Origin: Ascidia mentula
Lineage: Eukaryota; Chordata; Ascidiacea; Phlebobranchia; Ascidiidae
NCBI GenBank assembly: GCA_947561715.1
Contig: OX387202.1
Location: 7,515,001 to 7,579,000, forward strand
Reading direction: 5' to 3'
DNA: 64,000 nucleotides
The position numbers were made by a program, and so were the translations under genes. The notes under the pieces were generated by a model that did no database searches, was not told the origin of the DNA, and saw nothing but the letters and a program-made list of their open reading frames with translations. Below, one piece after another: positions 1 through 14,000 of this stretch. Position 1 is the stretch's first letter. Each line of letters starts with the position of its first letter.

Positions 1-2070
1 AGTGCATAATTACAAAACAGTCAATTGGTGTTTAATTATTGCTTATTTCTTTTAACCATCATTTCAAAAACGTGGAAAACTATTACATCGAAAGAGGCGT
101 TCATATTTAAGTCGATGGTGGTTTTGGACATCGCGTCTGATAACGTGGAGGACAACCTGACACGTGGTCAGATAAAACAGACAACATTAATCGGCTTAAG
201 CTTGTTCATAATCATCTGAAACACGACTGCCCTCGTACCAAAGGTCATCAATTGTTTTGTCCTAATAAAGTTTGCATATGATTTAACCAACAAATGGGTC
301 TCTAAAACGTAAAATATAAAGTGAACTTTTGTTGCTGCCAAGCATGTTGTTGACTCTACTGGCAAAAAAAAACTATCGACGTTTCGGTCGTTAAAGTGAA
401 TTTTACCCCAGAGCAACTGCAGATGCAACAGCGTTATTCGTACAAATGATCTTCATTAGGATACAAGAAAGGCAAATACAGCAATTAGTGCAGTTTGACA
501 ATAATAAACGTTTCAACCAGACTCTTTTACTACACCCATGTTCATTGCAAACGCATCATTTACGTGAGTGGTCGTAGAGCGATATTGATAAAAAGTCCAC
601 GTGCTCATCAATAGTTTTTAATCTATGTCATATGACGATGACCCAAATATTTTGTTAGCCTGTGGCCCATTAAGACGGCAGGTACCAAAATCGCAGTGGT
701 GGCCAATTTTGGGTCGTCTGGTAAACAGCCTGGCCTTTTTTAAGCGCGAGATCCCATGTCATCAAACGAATAGTGAAATCGTTGAAATGAAAGGACCGAA
801 ATTATAGAAATGCGATTTTTTAATAAAAAGGTTTATTGCATCAAACAAAAACTTTTTAATCGACCCAACCGCTGGTGTGGTGTCTGTTCATTATATTTTT
901 ACCCCAGAGCAAACTGCAACAGCGTCTTTCGTTGACAACTTTGACTGCTGCTCTACTTCTGTTTTTATTATGTGCTGGAAATTAAGTATAAGTAACTATC
1001 TGGATGTGTGCGTTTGATTTTAATCCTGTAATGTTTGCTCTTGTTTTATGTTTGTTGTTTTTCGAATACTGATGATGCCGTGAGGATGAAATATATTTGT
1101 ATTCTCTCAAGTAGTTATCTTTGATGTTTGTGCAATAATCTAGGTCAAGTGTATTAAATAGTTACTATTCTAACAGCTCAGTTGCCCAAAAGTGTTTTGA
1201 GGCCCACACTATTGATGTACAATTGTTCCTATTTCATCCATTATAATATATGCATTTGTATGGCGTAAATGTAAACATACCACTCACTGAATGGAAATCT
1301 GTCGCGACGGCTTTGCAAAATATTGTGTGTATGCAAATGTATTGCTGTAGACTAATTATTATGGCGGCCCCGCAAGCATGGACCCTCTTTTATTGATGTG
1401 GACAAACACTGCTATATATAGTTCGTATTTTTTCTGATTGATAATTTTTTCACCGGGTTATAAAGGGCTAATGATGGCATGATATGTGCATGTACACAAA
1501 GCTGGAGTCACTTTTGGAAAAGTAAGTTAGAGGATTTGCCACAAAAATTATACATAGAATCAAAATAATAGACGGTTTTTGGTTCAAACAAAATTGAACA
1601 AAAAAGACAGCAAGCAAGCCAACAAGGTTCACAAAATGAAACGTCGTTAAATCGCGAGAAAGGCATGGTCATGTCCACGACGTGGTGGTCATTCAGTCAA
1701 AGCGCCTTTAGGGAGAAGGTCACAATGTGGAGCACTACGTTGCGTTGCTATGACCAAGTGTACATGGTGTAAGCCTCTTATCGTTTTTCTGAACAGACAC
1801 AAAGAAAATCAACAATAAGTGAAGGTCGCAAACGAGCAAAAAATTGTCGTCGATATACTCGGATATATTTAAATGAGGTTTTTGCGGAAATTTTGAGATA
1901 AAATCAAGGAAGCTTCGCCAAGGTTGCAAGATTTTTTTTGTACAAGGTCTTTTTGAAAGGTAAATACTATAATGCATTTTTTAATAAAACATTTGTATCA
2001 TGCCTGCCTACAAACAACCTTGTATTATTTAGCGAAGATTCACCATCTGCATAAGTAGTTGAGACGCATC
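1..2070. other. Upstream non-coding region
   Basis: I see no convincing gene here. The longest reading frame (about 625-807) has no recognisable domain. Two related stretches sharing TTTTACCCCAGAGCA occur near 403 and 895, so a dispersed repeat has left two diverged fragments. On the minus strand at 381-390 the sequence reads GACCGAAAC, which resembles the 3' half of the hammerhead-like cores described elsewhere in this window. Confidence 0.5.
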
Positions 2071-5000
2071 ATGCGACTTGCATTGTTCGTGGAAATTTTA
2101 TTCCTTGTCCGTGGTCAACTAATAAGCAGAGGTAGGTTAAATTGCCTGCAGCCAAATACTAAATGTCTTTCCTACACAAATGCGTGTCCTGTTGACAAAT
2201 TGACCGGTTGAGTTGTTTGCCAAATGTTTATGACGCAATAAACAGTTTTTTTGGACGCGCGCCTATGCGTTGCCTTCGTTTGGTCGAGACGTGTTATTGT
2301 ATTTTATACCTTGTAAATTCAGGATTAAGTGCGGAGACAGAAAGTGACCAGGAGGCTTCTGGTAAGTTTAATATTATTATGTTTTTATTAAGTTATCATA
2401 GTAGAATCTGAATCAGAAATTGTAACTCCGGGTTGTTTCGTGGGCTACAGCTTATCGTAAACACGCTGACACGCACCGTTGCATGAAAAAAAGTTTGAAC
2501 GCAATGTATCACAAAAACGCAATTAAAAGGCATTTTACGCTAGACGTTAAACTGTACTTGTCAAGACGCCGCTGGTTACGCAATGAGGTCACTCGCCTAT
2601 CGACTCTACCCTGGTTAATTGCTGGTATTAGCGGGGAAATCCCCTAATTAAGTCTAGTGATCTTTTCTCGCTCCTTTAAACTCATCATTGAGGTTTCAAT
2701 CAATGCAAATGCGGCGAATGGGAGACAACAATTTCTCATTTCTAAATTTCGAATTACATTGTATAACATTTAATAAAAATGTCACCAACCATTAAAATAT
2801 ACAATGAAAGGAAGAACGAACTTCAACACACATTGATCGTAGTGACCTAAATTACCCAAATTACTTCCTATTTAGTTACGTTTCTCATCCAAAAACACTT
2901 CATCGCCAGCCAACGCGACAATCATCGAATAAAACGTGTCTAATTGCTCAAATTGATTGATCCACATGAAAGCGAGTAGATGAAGAAGTCGTGAGCGATA
3001 TGATGTTACGTAATCGAGTGTGGCTATTTTTGTGAGAATCTAGTTTTTAACTGAATTCGATTTCCTGCGATATATTACAGTTTTTAAAATCAAGGTATAT
3101 TTGGTAATTACATGATTCAGAATCAACTCGCAAGCTAAGTCGGATCGCTGTTACGGTAAAATTCTTCTTTCCGGCACAGCGGTACAAATCCAACCATATG
3201 TGGTGTATCACAGACAATTAGAAGAGACTTAATGTTAGTAAATTTGTTCGCTAATACTGAGTGAGATTATATCGCTAATACTGAGTAGAAAATCTCACTC
3301 AGTATTGAAAAACGTTTGGATCTATTTTTTGTGGAAATTTGATCTTTGCGGAAAGAAAAATTCCCCTTCTACCACTAATTACTCGCAGGTGTTTTCGAAT
3401 CATGTAAATATATACTGAAACCATCGGTAATTCATATGTCCGCAATTTTAACATTGATAACAAATAAGCACTGAATTATCCGTGATTATTGTTGTCATTG
3501 TAGATGGTAATTGCAAATGTGGGGTCACGTGGTACCGGAGGGTCGCTTGTGTTCAAGGCGATAATCTAAAACAACGGTTTTGTGTACGCGTTGGCTGCTG
3601 TTACCATGACGACAAACAACATAACCAAGCGCCGAAATGTTATCAACAAACAGGTATTTTGTAAGTAATCGCAGTGATGAATTTACACAACAACAATTGT
3701 TTGCACTTTAGGTGTTTGTCCAGCTCAAGAGTGTCGAGTAAAAACGAAAGATCGGGAAGCTTGCAAATTCCCGAACCGTGTCTTTATCCCACGTCACACA
3801 TGCGAGCAGAGCGGTTGTTGTTATGATCTGTTCGCCAAACCAAACTGTTACAAATCAACATCATGTAAATTTCTTTTGTTTTAGTAGCTGCAGACAGTTC
3901 TGCACACTGTTTCGACCTATCAGATTAGTTAGCCGGCAAGACCGCCGACAGTCGCAAGCTGCACTGGTTAGACCTGTTAGGTCGAAACAATTAGTGTGCA
4001 CAACTGTCTGCAGCTCAATGATCGTTATTAGCTCATTTCTTGTAAATGAAAATACACTGGGAAAGTATATTGCTAAACGTTGTTAACAACCATTAGACAA
4101 AGTATTTAAATTTATGTTGTAACAAGCAATGAAATAAATAACATTTCAACATATTATTTAAGTTCATCGACCGGCTCCCTACCAACGCACAGTTCACCCA
4201 TACTTCGCAAAACTTGAAGATCGCAATAAACCGCATCTTTTTCACAAATTCGACCGACTTGGTCCTTTTCGGTTTATCAGTTCGTGCTTTGTAACGAAGA
4301 ATCGGTGTGGAAAGGTTGGAACAACAAGGTACAAATCAACTAAACAGTTGTTTCTTTCTTTCACACAAATCCCAACATTACGAATAGTCAAACGCAGTTT
4401 ACTCATGTGTATTTTTGTTAGGTCACAATGCATCCGATTTGGTTGTTGTTGGCAACCAAACTACAGTTTTGGTGTCGTAATTCCCGAATGTTATCGCTCT
4501 GCTCGCTACTGGCTCAACTATCCTGGTATTTTTACACCCTGTTAGTTTGTTTATAATTTATTAAATTAGTCGTTGTATTTTTTTTATATTGTAATAAAAG
4601 ACATGTAATTTTATGTTGTACAATTTTAAAGGCTAATCTATAAATTTTAGTGGTTAAATTCATACAATTACTGCACAATCCCGGACGTCGACAAAGATAA
4701 GTTCCCGACCGTAAACAGAGCCCGATGTTTAAAAATGACTTTAAGTTTGTGAGAAAGTTTCGTTTTATGCATTTTCATCATGGGTTTACCTTAACTGTTA
4801 CTTTTTGTAGAAATAACAGTTTAGTTGACAATACCAAATATTTTTAGTTGACGGAGCATCTTGGGAGAGTTGGAGTTCTTGGTCTCAATGCACAGGAAAC
4901 CAATGTTTAACTGGGGCACAACAGCGAACCAGATCTTGCAAAAACGACTATTTACCACATATGAAGTATGATGTCAAACTTAATTTATGAAACGTAGTCT

Positions 5001-8000
5001 TTAATTTTGTATATCCGGGTCAAAACGATGTGCTGTAGATGTAGCGGATCTACCTTAGAGGCTCGATCCTGCAATGTTCCATGCCCTGGCGCCGATTGGG
5101 GTCCGTATCTTCCGGGACCTTGCATAAGTGACGATGAGGTATGTTTGAGAGGAACCAGCATCCAAACCAGAAGTTGTTTCCTAAATGGAATGTCAGTTCC
5201 TAGCACTAACTGCATTGGATCACCTGCCAAGGTAATTTTTCGTTGGTGCGTTTAAACAATTTTTTTTTAATAATATTTAAGAAATCTAATCAAAACTCCT
5301 CGAGACCATTGTGTTTCGGAGGCCGACGAATAAGAAAGTCAAGTTTTTCAGACTGTTTCGTGCAACACACATCTCTGTCACTCGTACGGCGCATACACAG
5401 CAGGGTCTTGTTCGGTTACTTGTGGAGAGGGTGTTATTCCGTCAACACGAGAATGTCTTAGTCCTGTCACATCGATGCCACCCTCATCATGCACGACAAA
5501 ACACGAGCCTTGCAACCCAACACCATGTCCAAGTACTTTAAATCTTCTTGTTACTAGAATAAGAATACAAAGATAAATGTATATTCTGCAAAAATACTAC
5601 AAACAAACACGAAATCAAATCGCAGCTATTCACATTCACGAGCATAGAAAAGTTTGACCAGGCGTTAATAACGGACAATGTTGCAAGCGATTTTGACGTC
5701 ATAAATGGTGAAGTGAACAACGCAATAAATGCGTAATAAAGTCGTCGTCATACTAAAATTCTGTAATCAAGGCACTGAAAGTACGTTCAAAGGACAAAAT
5801 TTACGCAGGATTTGCTTCTTGGTCAGATTGGTCGGCTTGCATTGGAGAACCTTGTTCAAAGAATGGTCGCCGAACAAGGACCAGAACTCGTCAAGCCGGG
5901 TAAAGTGTCATTACTTAATACCGATGTTCATTGCTACAAAGTCACGTATTTATTACAAACCTAGTACTCAATGAAACTCGATGCAGAGAAATCAGGCAAA
6001 TACATTTTAGATCTGCAGAGTGGAACGGTGCTTTAACGGAAACTATGATGTGCACAACACCTTGTAATGCTGATTGGGGAGATTGGATTGAAGGAAGTTG
6101 TCAAAGTTCTGAGCCTCAGTGTTTGGTTGGAACTCGAACAGATACAAGAGTTTGTGTGGATGGAACAATTGTTGTTGATGATAGCAACTGCATAGGATCC
6201 AATACACAAGTAGGATTTCTAAACAATGCAGTTTTTTAACTTACATCTGCGCAAAACCAGTAACAGTTATCACTTCCACGTTTAGACAGTTGCTTGCAAC
6301 ACACATTTGTGCGATGGAAGTTTCACTGATTTCACATCGGGAGTTTGTTCAATGAGTTGCGGGGGAGGCACGATGACGTCGACACGACAATGTTTAGGGT
6401 CTTCAACCTCTTTACCGACATCTTGTGTTGAAAAAGTTGATACGTGCAACACCCAGAATTGTCCAGGTCAGCTACAATCCCATTTTAAATCGTTTTATTC
6501 ATATACAGTTTGTTCACATGCAGTGTTAAATCTTAACATGTCTGTCAACAATTAGGTTTATGTAACCGCAATTTATGGTGTTAATGATTCTTTACAAGAA
6601 AAGCTTGTATAATATTTTTGCTTTTAGTTTGGGGAGAGTGGAGTGCGTTTGATGCATGTATTGGAGATCGTTGTTCCAATTCTGGAACTCAGAGCAGATC
6701 AAGAAGTTGTGTTCCTCCTCAGTAAGTAAATATTACAATTTTCTGTGTTTCAGTTTCAGTTTATTTAAAAAACGAACATAATTGTATCAAACAGCGAACT
6801 TTATAGAGCTGTCCGCAGTTTTCTAAATTCCGACAATTTTTGGTGTTTTTTGTATTTCATTCCGATATTGAAGAAACTTGTTTGTTGAATAATATTAAAA
6901 CCAACATGTTAAACCCGTGTTTTGCAATACTCGTGGGGCAATCACTTGAATTTACATCCTGTGTACGATAATACAATATTATTTAATGCATTTTTTCCGA
7001 AGTTCAAAAAAAAAACAATATTTAATTTGCGCAGTTAGATAAGCTTACAATAAAATTGTTCTGCCCAAGTGTATTATGTCTTTTTATTAACGTTTACCTC
7101 AGGTCGGAGGGATTAGACGGTTGTTTGGGACCAAACACTGACGAACAAACTTGTACAACATCTTGTAATGCTGATTGGGGAGATTGGATTGAAGGAAGTT
7201 GTCAAAGTTCTGAGCCTCAGTGTTTGGTTGGAACTCGAACAGATACAAGAGTTTGTATGGATGGAACAATTGTTGTTGATGATAGCAACTGCATAGGATC
7301 CAATACACAAGTAGGATTTTCAAATAATGCATTTTTTTAACTTACATCTGCGCAAAACCAGTAACAGTTATCACTTCCACGTTTAGACAGTTGCTTGCAA
7401 CACACATTTGTGCGATGGAAGTTTCACTGATTTCACATCGGGAGTTTGTTCAATGAGTTGCGGGAGAGGCACGATGACGTCGACACGACAGTGTTTGGGC
7501 TCTTCGACCTCTTTACCGACATCTTGTGTCGAAAAAGTTGATACGTGCAACCCCCAGAATTGTCCAGGTCCGCTACAGTCCAGTTTTAAATCATTTTTTC
7601 CCATTTAGTGATAAATCTTAACATTTCCGTCAACAATTGGGTCAATAAAACGTGAAGAATGCACAGTGTTAATGATTCTTTGCAAAAACATAGACCAATA
7701 ATTTATTTTTGCTTTTAGTTTGGGGAGAGTGGAGTGCGTTTGATGCATGTATTGGAGATCGTTGTTCCAATTCTGGAACTCAGAGCAGATCAAGAAGTTG
7801 TGTTCCTCCTCAGTAAGTAAATATTACAATTTTTTGTGTTTCAGTTTCAGTTTATGTAATGCGAACATAATTGTATCAAACAGCGAACTTTATAGAGCTG
7901 TCCGCAGTTTTCTAAATTTCGACAATTCTTGGTGTTTTTTGTATTTCGTTCCGATATTGAAGAAACTTGTTTGTTAAATAATATTAAAACCAATATGTTA

Positions 8001-11000
8001 AACCCGTGTTTTGCAATACTCGTGGGGCAATCACTTGAATTTACATCCTGTGTACAATAATACAATATTATTTAATAAATTTTTTCCGAAGTTAAAAAAA
8101 AACAATATTTAATTTGCGCAGTAAGATTAGTTTACAATAAAATTGTTCTGCCCAAGTGTATTATGTCTTTTTATTAACGTTTACCTCAGGTCGGAGGGAT
8201 TAGACGGTTGTTTGGGACCAAACACTGACGAACAAACTTGTACAACATCTTGTAATGCTGATTGGGGAGATTGGATTGAAGGAAGTTGTCAAAGTTCTGA
8301 GCCTCAGTGTTTGGTTGGAACTCGAACAGATACAAGAGTTTGTATGGATGGAACAATTGTTGTTGATGATAGCAACTGCATAGGATCCAATACACAAGTA
8401 GGATTTTCAAATAATGCATTTTTTTAACTTACATCTGCGCAAAACCAGTAACAGTTATCACTTCCACGTTTAGACAGTTGCTTGCAACACACATTTGTGC
8501 GATGGAAGTTTCACTGATTTCACATCGGGAGTTTGTTCAATGAGTTGCGGGAGAGGCACGATGACGTCGACACGACAGTGTTTGGGCTCTTCGACCTCTT
8601 TACCGACATCTTGTGTCGAAAAAGTTGATACGTGCAACCCCCAGAATTGTCCAGGTCCGCTACAGTCCAGTTTTAAATCATTTTTTCCCATTTAGTGATA
8701 AATCTTAACATTTCCGTCAACAATTGGGTCAATAAAACGTGAAGAATGCACAGTGTTAATGATTCTTTGCAAAAACATAGACCAATAATTTATTTTTGCT
8801 TTTAGTTTGGGGAGAGTGGAGTGCGTTTGATGCATGTATTGGAGATCGTTGTTCCAATTCTGGAACTCAGAGCAGATCAAGAAGTTGTGTTCCTCCTCAG
8901 TAAGTAAATATTACAATTTTTTGTGTTTCAGTTTCAGTTTATGTAATGCGAACATAATTGTATCAAACAGCGAACTTTATAGAGCTGTCCGCAGTTTTCT
9001 AAATTTCGACAATTCTTGGTGTTTTTTGTATTTCGTTCCGATATTGAAGAAACTTGTTTGTTAAATAATATTAAAACCAATATGTTAAACCCGTGTTTTG
9101 CAATACTCGTGGGGCAATCACTTGAATTTACATCCTGTGTACAATAATACAATATTATTTAATAAATTTTTTCCGAAGTTAAAAAAAAACAATATTTAAT
9201 TTGCGCAGTAAGATAAGCTTACAAAAAAATTGCTCTGCCCAAGTGTATTATGTCTTTTTATTAACGTTTACCTCAGGTCGGAGGGATCAGACGGTTGTTT
9301 GGGACCAAACACTGACGAACAAACTTGTACAACATCTTGTAATGCTGATTGGGGAGATTGGATTGAAGGAAGTTGTCAAAGTTCTGAGCCTCAGTGTTTG
9401 GTTGGAACTCGAACAGATACAAGAGTTTGTATGGATGGAACAATTGTTGTTGATGATAGCAACTGCATAGGATCCAATACACAAGTAGGATTTTCAAATA
9501 ATGCATTTTTTTAACTTACATCTGCGCAAAACCAGTAACAGTTATCACTTCCACGTTTAGACAGTTGCTTGCAACACACATTTGTGCGATGGAAGTTTCA
9601 CTGATTTCACATCGGGAGTTTGTTCAATGAGTTGCGGGGGAGGCACGATGACGTCAACACGACAATGTTTAGGGTCTTCGACCTCTTTACCGACATCTTG
9701 TGTCGAAAAAGTTGATACGTGCAACTCCCAGAATTGTCCAGGTCCGCTACAGTCCAGTTTTAAATCATTTTTTTCCCATTTAGTGATAAATCTTAACATT
9801 TCCGTCAACAATTGGGTCAATAAAACGTGAAGAATGCACAGTGTTAATGATTCTTTGCAAAAACATAGACCAATAATTTATTTTTGCTTTTAGTTTGGGG
9901 AGAGTGGAGTGCGTTTGATGCATGTATTGGAGATCGTTGTTCCAATTCTGGAATTCAGAGCAGATCAAGAAGTTGTGTTCCACCTCAGTAAGCAAATATT
10001 ACAATTTTTTGTGTTTCAGTTTCAGTTTATTTAATGCGAACATAATTGTATCAAACAGCGAACTTTATAGAGCTGTCCGCAGTTTTCTAAATTCCGACAA
10101 TTTTTGGTGTTTTTTGTATTTCGTTCCGATATTGAAGAAACTTGTTTGTTAAATAATATTAAAACCAATATGTTAAACCCGTGTTTTGCAATACTCGTGC
10201 GGCAATCACTTGAATTTACATCCTGTGTACAATAATACAATATTATTTAATACATTTTTTCCGAAGTTAAAAAAAAAAACAATATTTAATTTGCGCAGTT
10301 AGATTAGTTTACAATATAATTGTTCTGCCCAAGTGTATTATGTCTTTTTCTTGACGTTTACCTCAGGTCGGAGGGATTAGACGGTTGTTTGGGACCAAAC
10401 ACTGACGAACAAACTTGTACAACATCTTGTAATGCTGATTGGGGAGATTGGATTGAAGGAAGTTGTCAAAGTTCTGAGCCTCAGTGTTTGGTTGGAACTC
10501 GAACAGATACAAGAGTTTGTATGGATGGAACAATTGTTGTTGATGATAGCAACTGCATAGGATCCAATACACAAGTAGGATTTTCAAATAATGCATTTTT
10601 TTAACTTACATCTGCGCAAAACCAGTAACAGTTATCACTTCCACGTTTAGACAGTTGCTTGCAACACACATTTGTGCGATGGAAGTTTCACTGATTTCAC
10701 ATCGGGAGTTTGTTCAATGAGTTGCGGGGGAGGCACGATGACGTCAACACGACAATGTTTAGGGTCTTCGACCTCTTTACCGACATCTTGTGTGGAAAAA
10801 GTTGATACGTGCAACTCCCAGAATTGTCCAGGTCAGCTAGAGTCCAGTTTTAAATCATTTTATTCCCATTTAGTGATAAATCTTAACATTTCCGTCAACA
10901 ATTGGGTCAATAAAACGTGAAGAATGCACAATGTTAATGATTCTTTGCAAAAACATAGACCATTAAAATATTTGTACTTGTAGTTTGGGGAGAGTGGAGT

Positions 11001-14000
11001 GCGTTTGATGCATGTATTGGAGATCGTTGTTCCAATTCTGGAACTCAGAGCAGATCAAGAAGTTGTGTTCCTCCTCAGTAAGTAAATATTAAAATTTTTT
11101 GTGTTTCAGTTTCAGTTTATTTAATGCGAACATAATTGTATCAAACAGCGAACTTTATAGAGCTGTCCGCAGTTTTCTAAATTTCGACAATTCTTGGTGT
11201 TTTTTGTATTTCGTTCCGATATTGAAGAAACTTGTTTGTTAAATAATATTAAAACCAATATGTTAAACCCGTGTTTTGCAATACTCGTGGGGCAATCACT
11301 TGAATTTACATCCTGTGTACAATAATACAATATTATTTAATAAATTTTTTCCGAAGTTAAAAAAAAACAATATTTAATTTGCGCAGTAAGATTAGTTTAC
11401 AATAAAATTGTTCTGCCCAAGTGTATTATGTCTTTTTATTAACGTTTACCTCAGGTCGGAGGGATTAGACGGTTGTTTGGGACCAAACACTGACGAACAA
11501 ACTTGTACAACATCTTGTAATGCTGATTGGGGAGATTGGATTGAAGGAAGTTGTCAAAGTTCTGAGCCTCAGTGTTTGGTTGGAACTCGAACAGATACAA
11601 GAGTTTGTATGGATGGAACAATTGTTGTTGATGATAGCAACTGCATAGGATCCAATACACAAGTAGGATTTTCAAATAATGCATTTTTTTAACTTACATC
11701 TGCGCATAACCAGTAACAGTTATCACTTCCACGTTTAGACAGTTGCTTGCAACACACATTTGTGCGATGGAAGTTTCACTGATTTCACATCGGGAGTTTG
11801 TTCAATGAGTTGCGGGAGAGGCACGATGACGTCGACACGACAGTGTTTGGGCTCTTCGACCTCTTTACCGACATCTTGTGTCGAAAAAGTTGATACGTGC
11901 AACCCCCAGAATTGTCCAGGTCCGCTACAGTCCAGTTTTAAATCATTTTTTCCCATTTAGTGATAAATCTTAACATTTCCGTCAACAATTGGGTCAATAA
12001 AACGTGAAGAATGCACAGTGTTAATGATTCTTTGCAAAAACATAGACCAATAATTTATTTTTGCTTTTAGTTTGGGGAGAGTGGAGTGCGTTTGATGCAT
12101 GTATTGGAGATCGTTGTTCCAATTCTGGAACTCAGAGCAGATCAAGAAGTTGTGTTCCTCCTCAGTAAGTAAATATTACAATTTTTTGTGTTTCAGTTTC
12201 AGTTTATGTAATGCGAACATAATTGTATCAAACAGCGAACTTTATAGAGCTGTCCGCAGTTTTCTAAATTTCGACAATTCTTGGTGTTTTTTGTATTTCG
12301 TTCCGATATTGAAGAAACTTGTTTGTTAAATAATATTAAAACCAATATGTTAAACCCGTGTTTTGCAATACTCGTGGGGCAATCACTTGAATTTACATCC
12401 TGTGTACAATAATACAATATTATTTAATAAATTTTTTCCGAAGTTAAAAAAAAACAATATTTAATTTGCGCAGTAAGATAAGCTTACAAAAAAATTGCTC
12501 TGCCCAAGTGTATTATGTCTTTTTATTAACGTTTACCTCAGGTCGGAGGGATCAGACGGTTGTTTGGGACCAAACACTGACGAACAAACTTGTACAACAT
12601 CTTGTAATGCTGATTGGGGAGATTGGATTGAAGGAAGTTGTCAAAGTTCTGAGCCTCAGTGTTTGGTTGGAACTCGAACAGATACAAGAGTTTGTATGGA
12701 TGGAACAATTGTTGTTGATGATAGCAACTGCATAGGATCCAATACACAAGTAGGATTTTCAAATAATGCATTTTTTTAACTTACATCTGCGCAAAACCAG
12801 TAACAGTTATCACTTCCACGTTTAGACAGTTGCTTGCAACACACATTTGTGCGATGGAAGTTTCACTGATTTCACATCGGGAGTTTGTTCAATGAGTTGC
12901 GGGGGAGGCACGATGACGTCAACACGACAATGTTTAGGGTCTTCGACCTCTTTACCGACATCTTGTGTCGAAAAAGTTGATACGTGCAACTCCCAGAATT
13001 GTCCAGGTCCGCTACAGTCCAGTTTTAAATCATTTTTTTCCCATTTAGTGATAAATCTTAACATTTCCGTCAACAATTGGGTCAATAAAACGTGAAGAAT
13101 GCACAGTGTTAATGATTCTTTGCAAAAACATAGACCAATAATTTATTTTTGCTTTTAGTTTGGGGAGAGTGGAGTGCGTTTGATGCATGTATTGGAGATC
13201 GTTGTTCCAATTCTGGAATTCAGAGCAGATCAAGAAGTTGTGTTCCACCTCAGTAAGCAAATATTACAATTTTTTGTGTTTCAGTTTCAGTTTATTTAAT
13301 GCGAACATAATTGTATCAAACAGCGAACTTTATAGAGCTGTCCGCAGTTTTCTAAATTCCGACAATTTTTGGTGTTTTTTGTATTTCGTTCCGATATTGA
13401 AGAAACTTGTTTGTTAAATAATATTAAAACCAATATGTTAAACCCGTGTTTTGCAATACTCGTGCGGCAATCACTTGAATTTACATCCTGTGTACAATAA
13501 TACAATATTATTTAATACATTTTTTCCGAAGTTAAAAAAAAAAACAATATTTAATTTGCGCAGTTAGATTAGTTTACAATATAATTGTTCTGCCCAAGTG
13601 TATTATGTCTTTTTCTTGACGTTTACCTCAGGTCGGAGGGATTAGACGGTTGTTTGGGACCAAACACTGACGAACAAACTTGTACAACATCTTGTAATGC
13701 TGATTGGGGAGATTGGATTGAAGGAAGTTGTCAAAGTTCTGAGCCTCAGTGTTTGGTTGGAACTCGAACAGATACAAGAGTTTGTATGGATGGAACAATT
13801 GTTGTTGATGATAGCAACTGCATAGGATCCAATACACAAGTAGGATTTTCAAATAATGCATTTTTTTAACTTACATCTGCGCAAAACCAGTAACAGTTAT
13901 CACTTCCACGTTTAGACAGTTGCTTGCAACACACATTTGTGCGATGGAAGTTTCACTGATTTCACATCGGGAGTTTGTTCAATGAGTTGCGGGGGAGGCA

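Noticed and set aside
1072-1100. CTGATGATGCC...GATGAAAT as another hammerhead core
   Set aside because: The putative stem II pairs poorly and GAAAC is absent.
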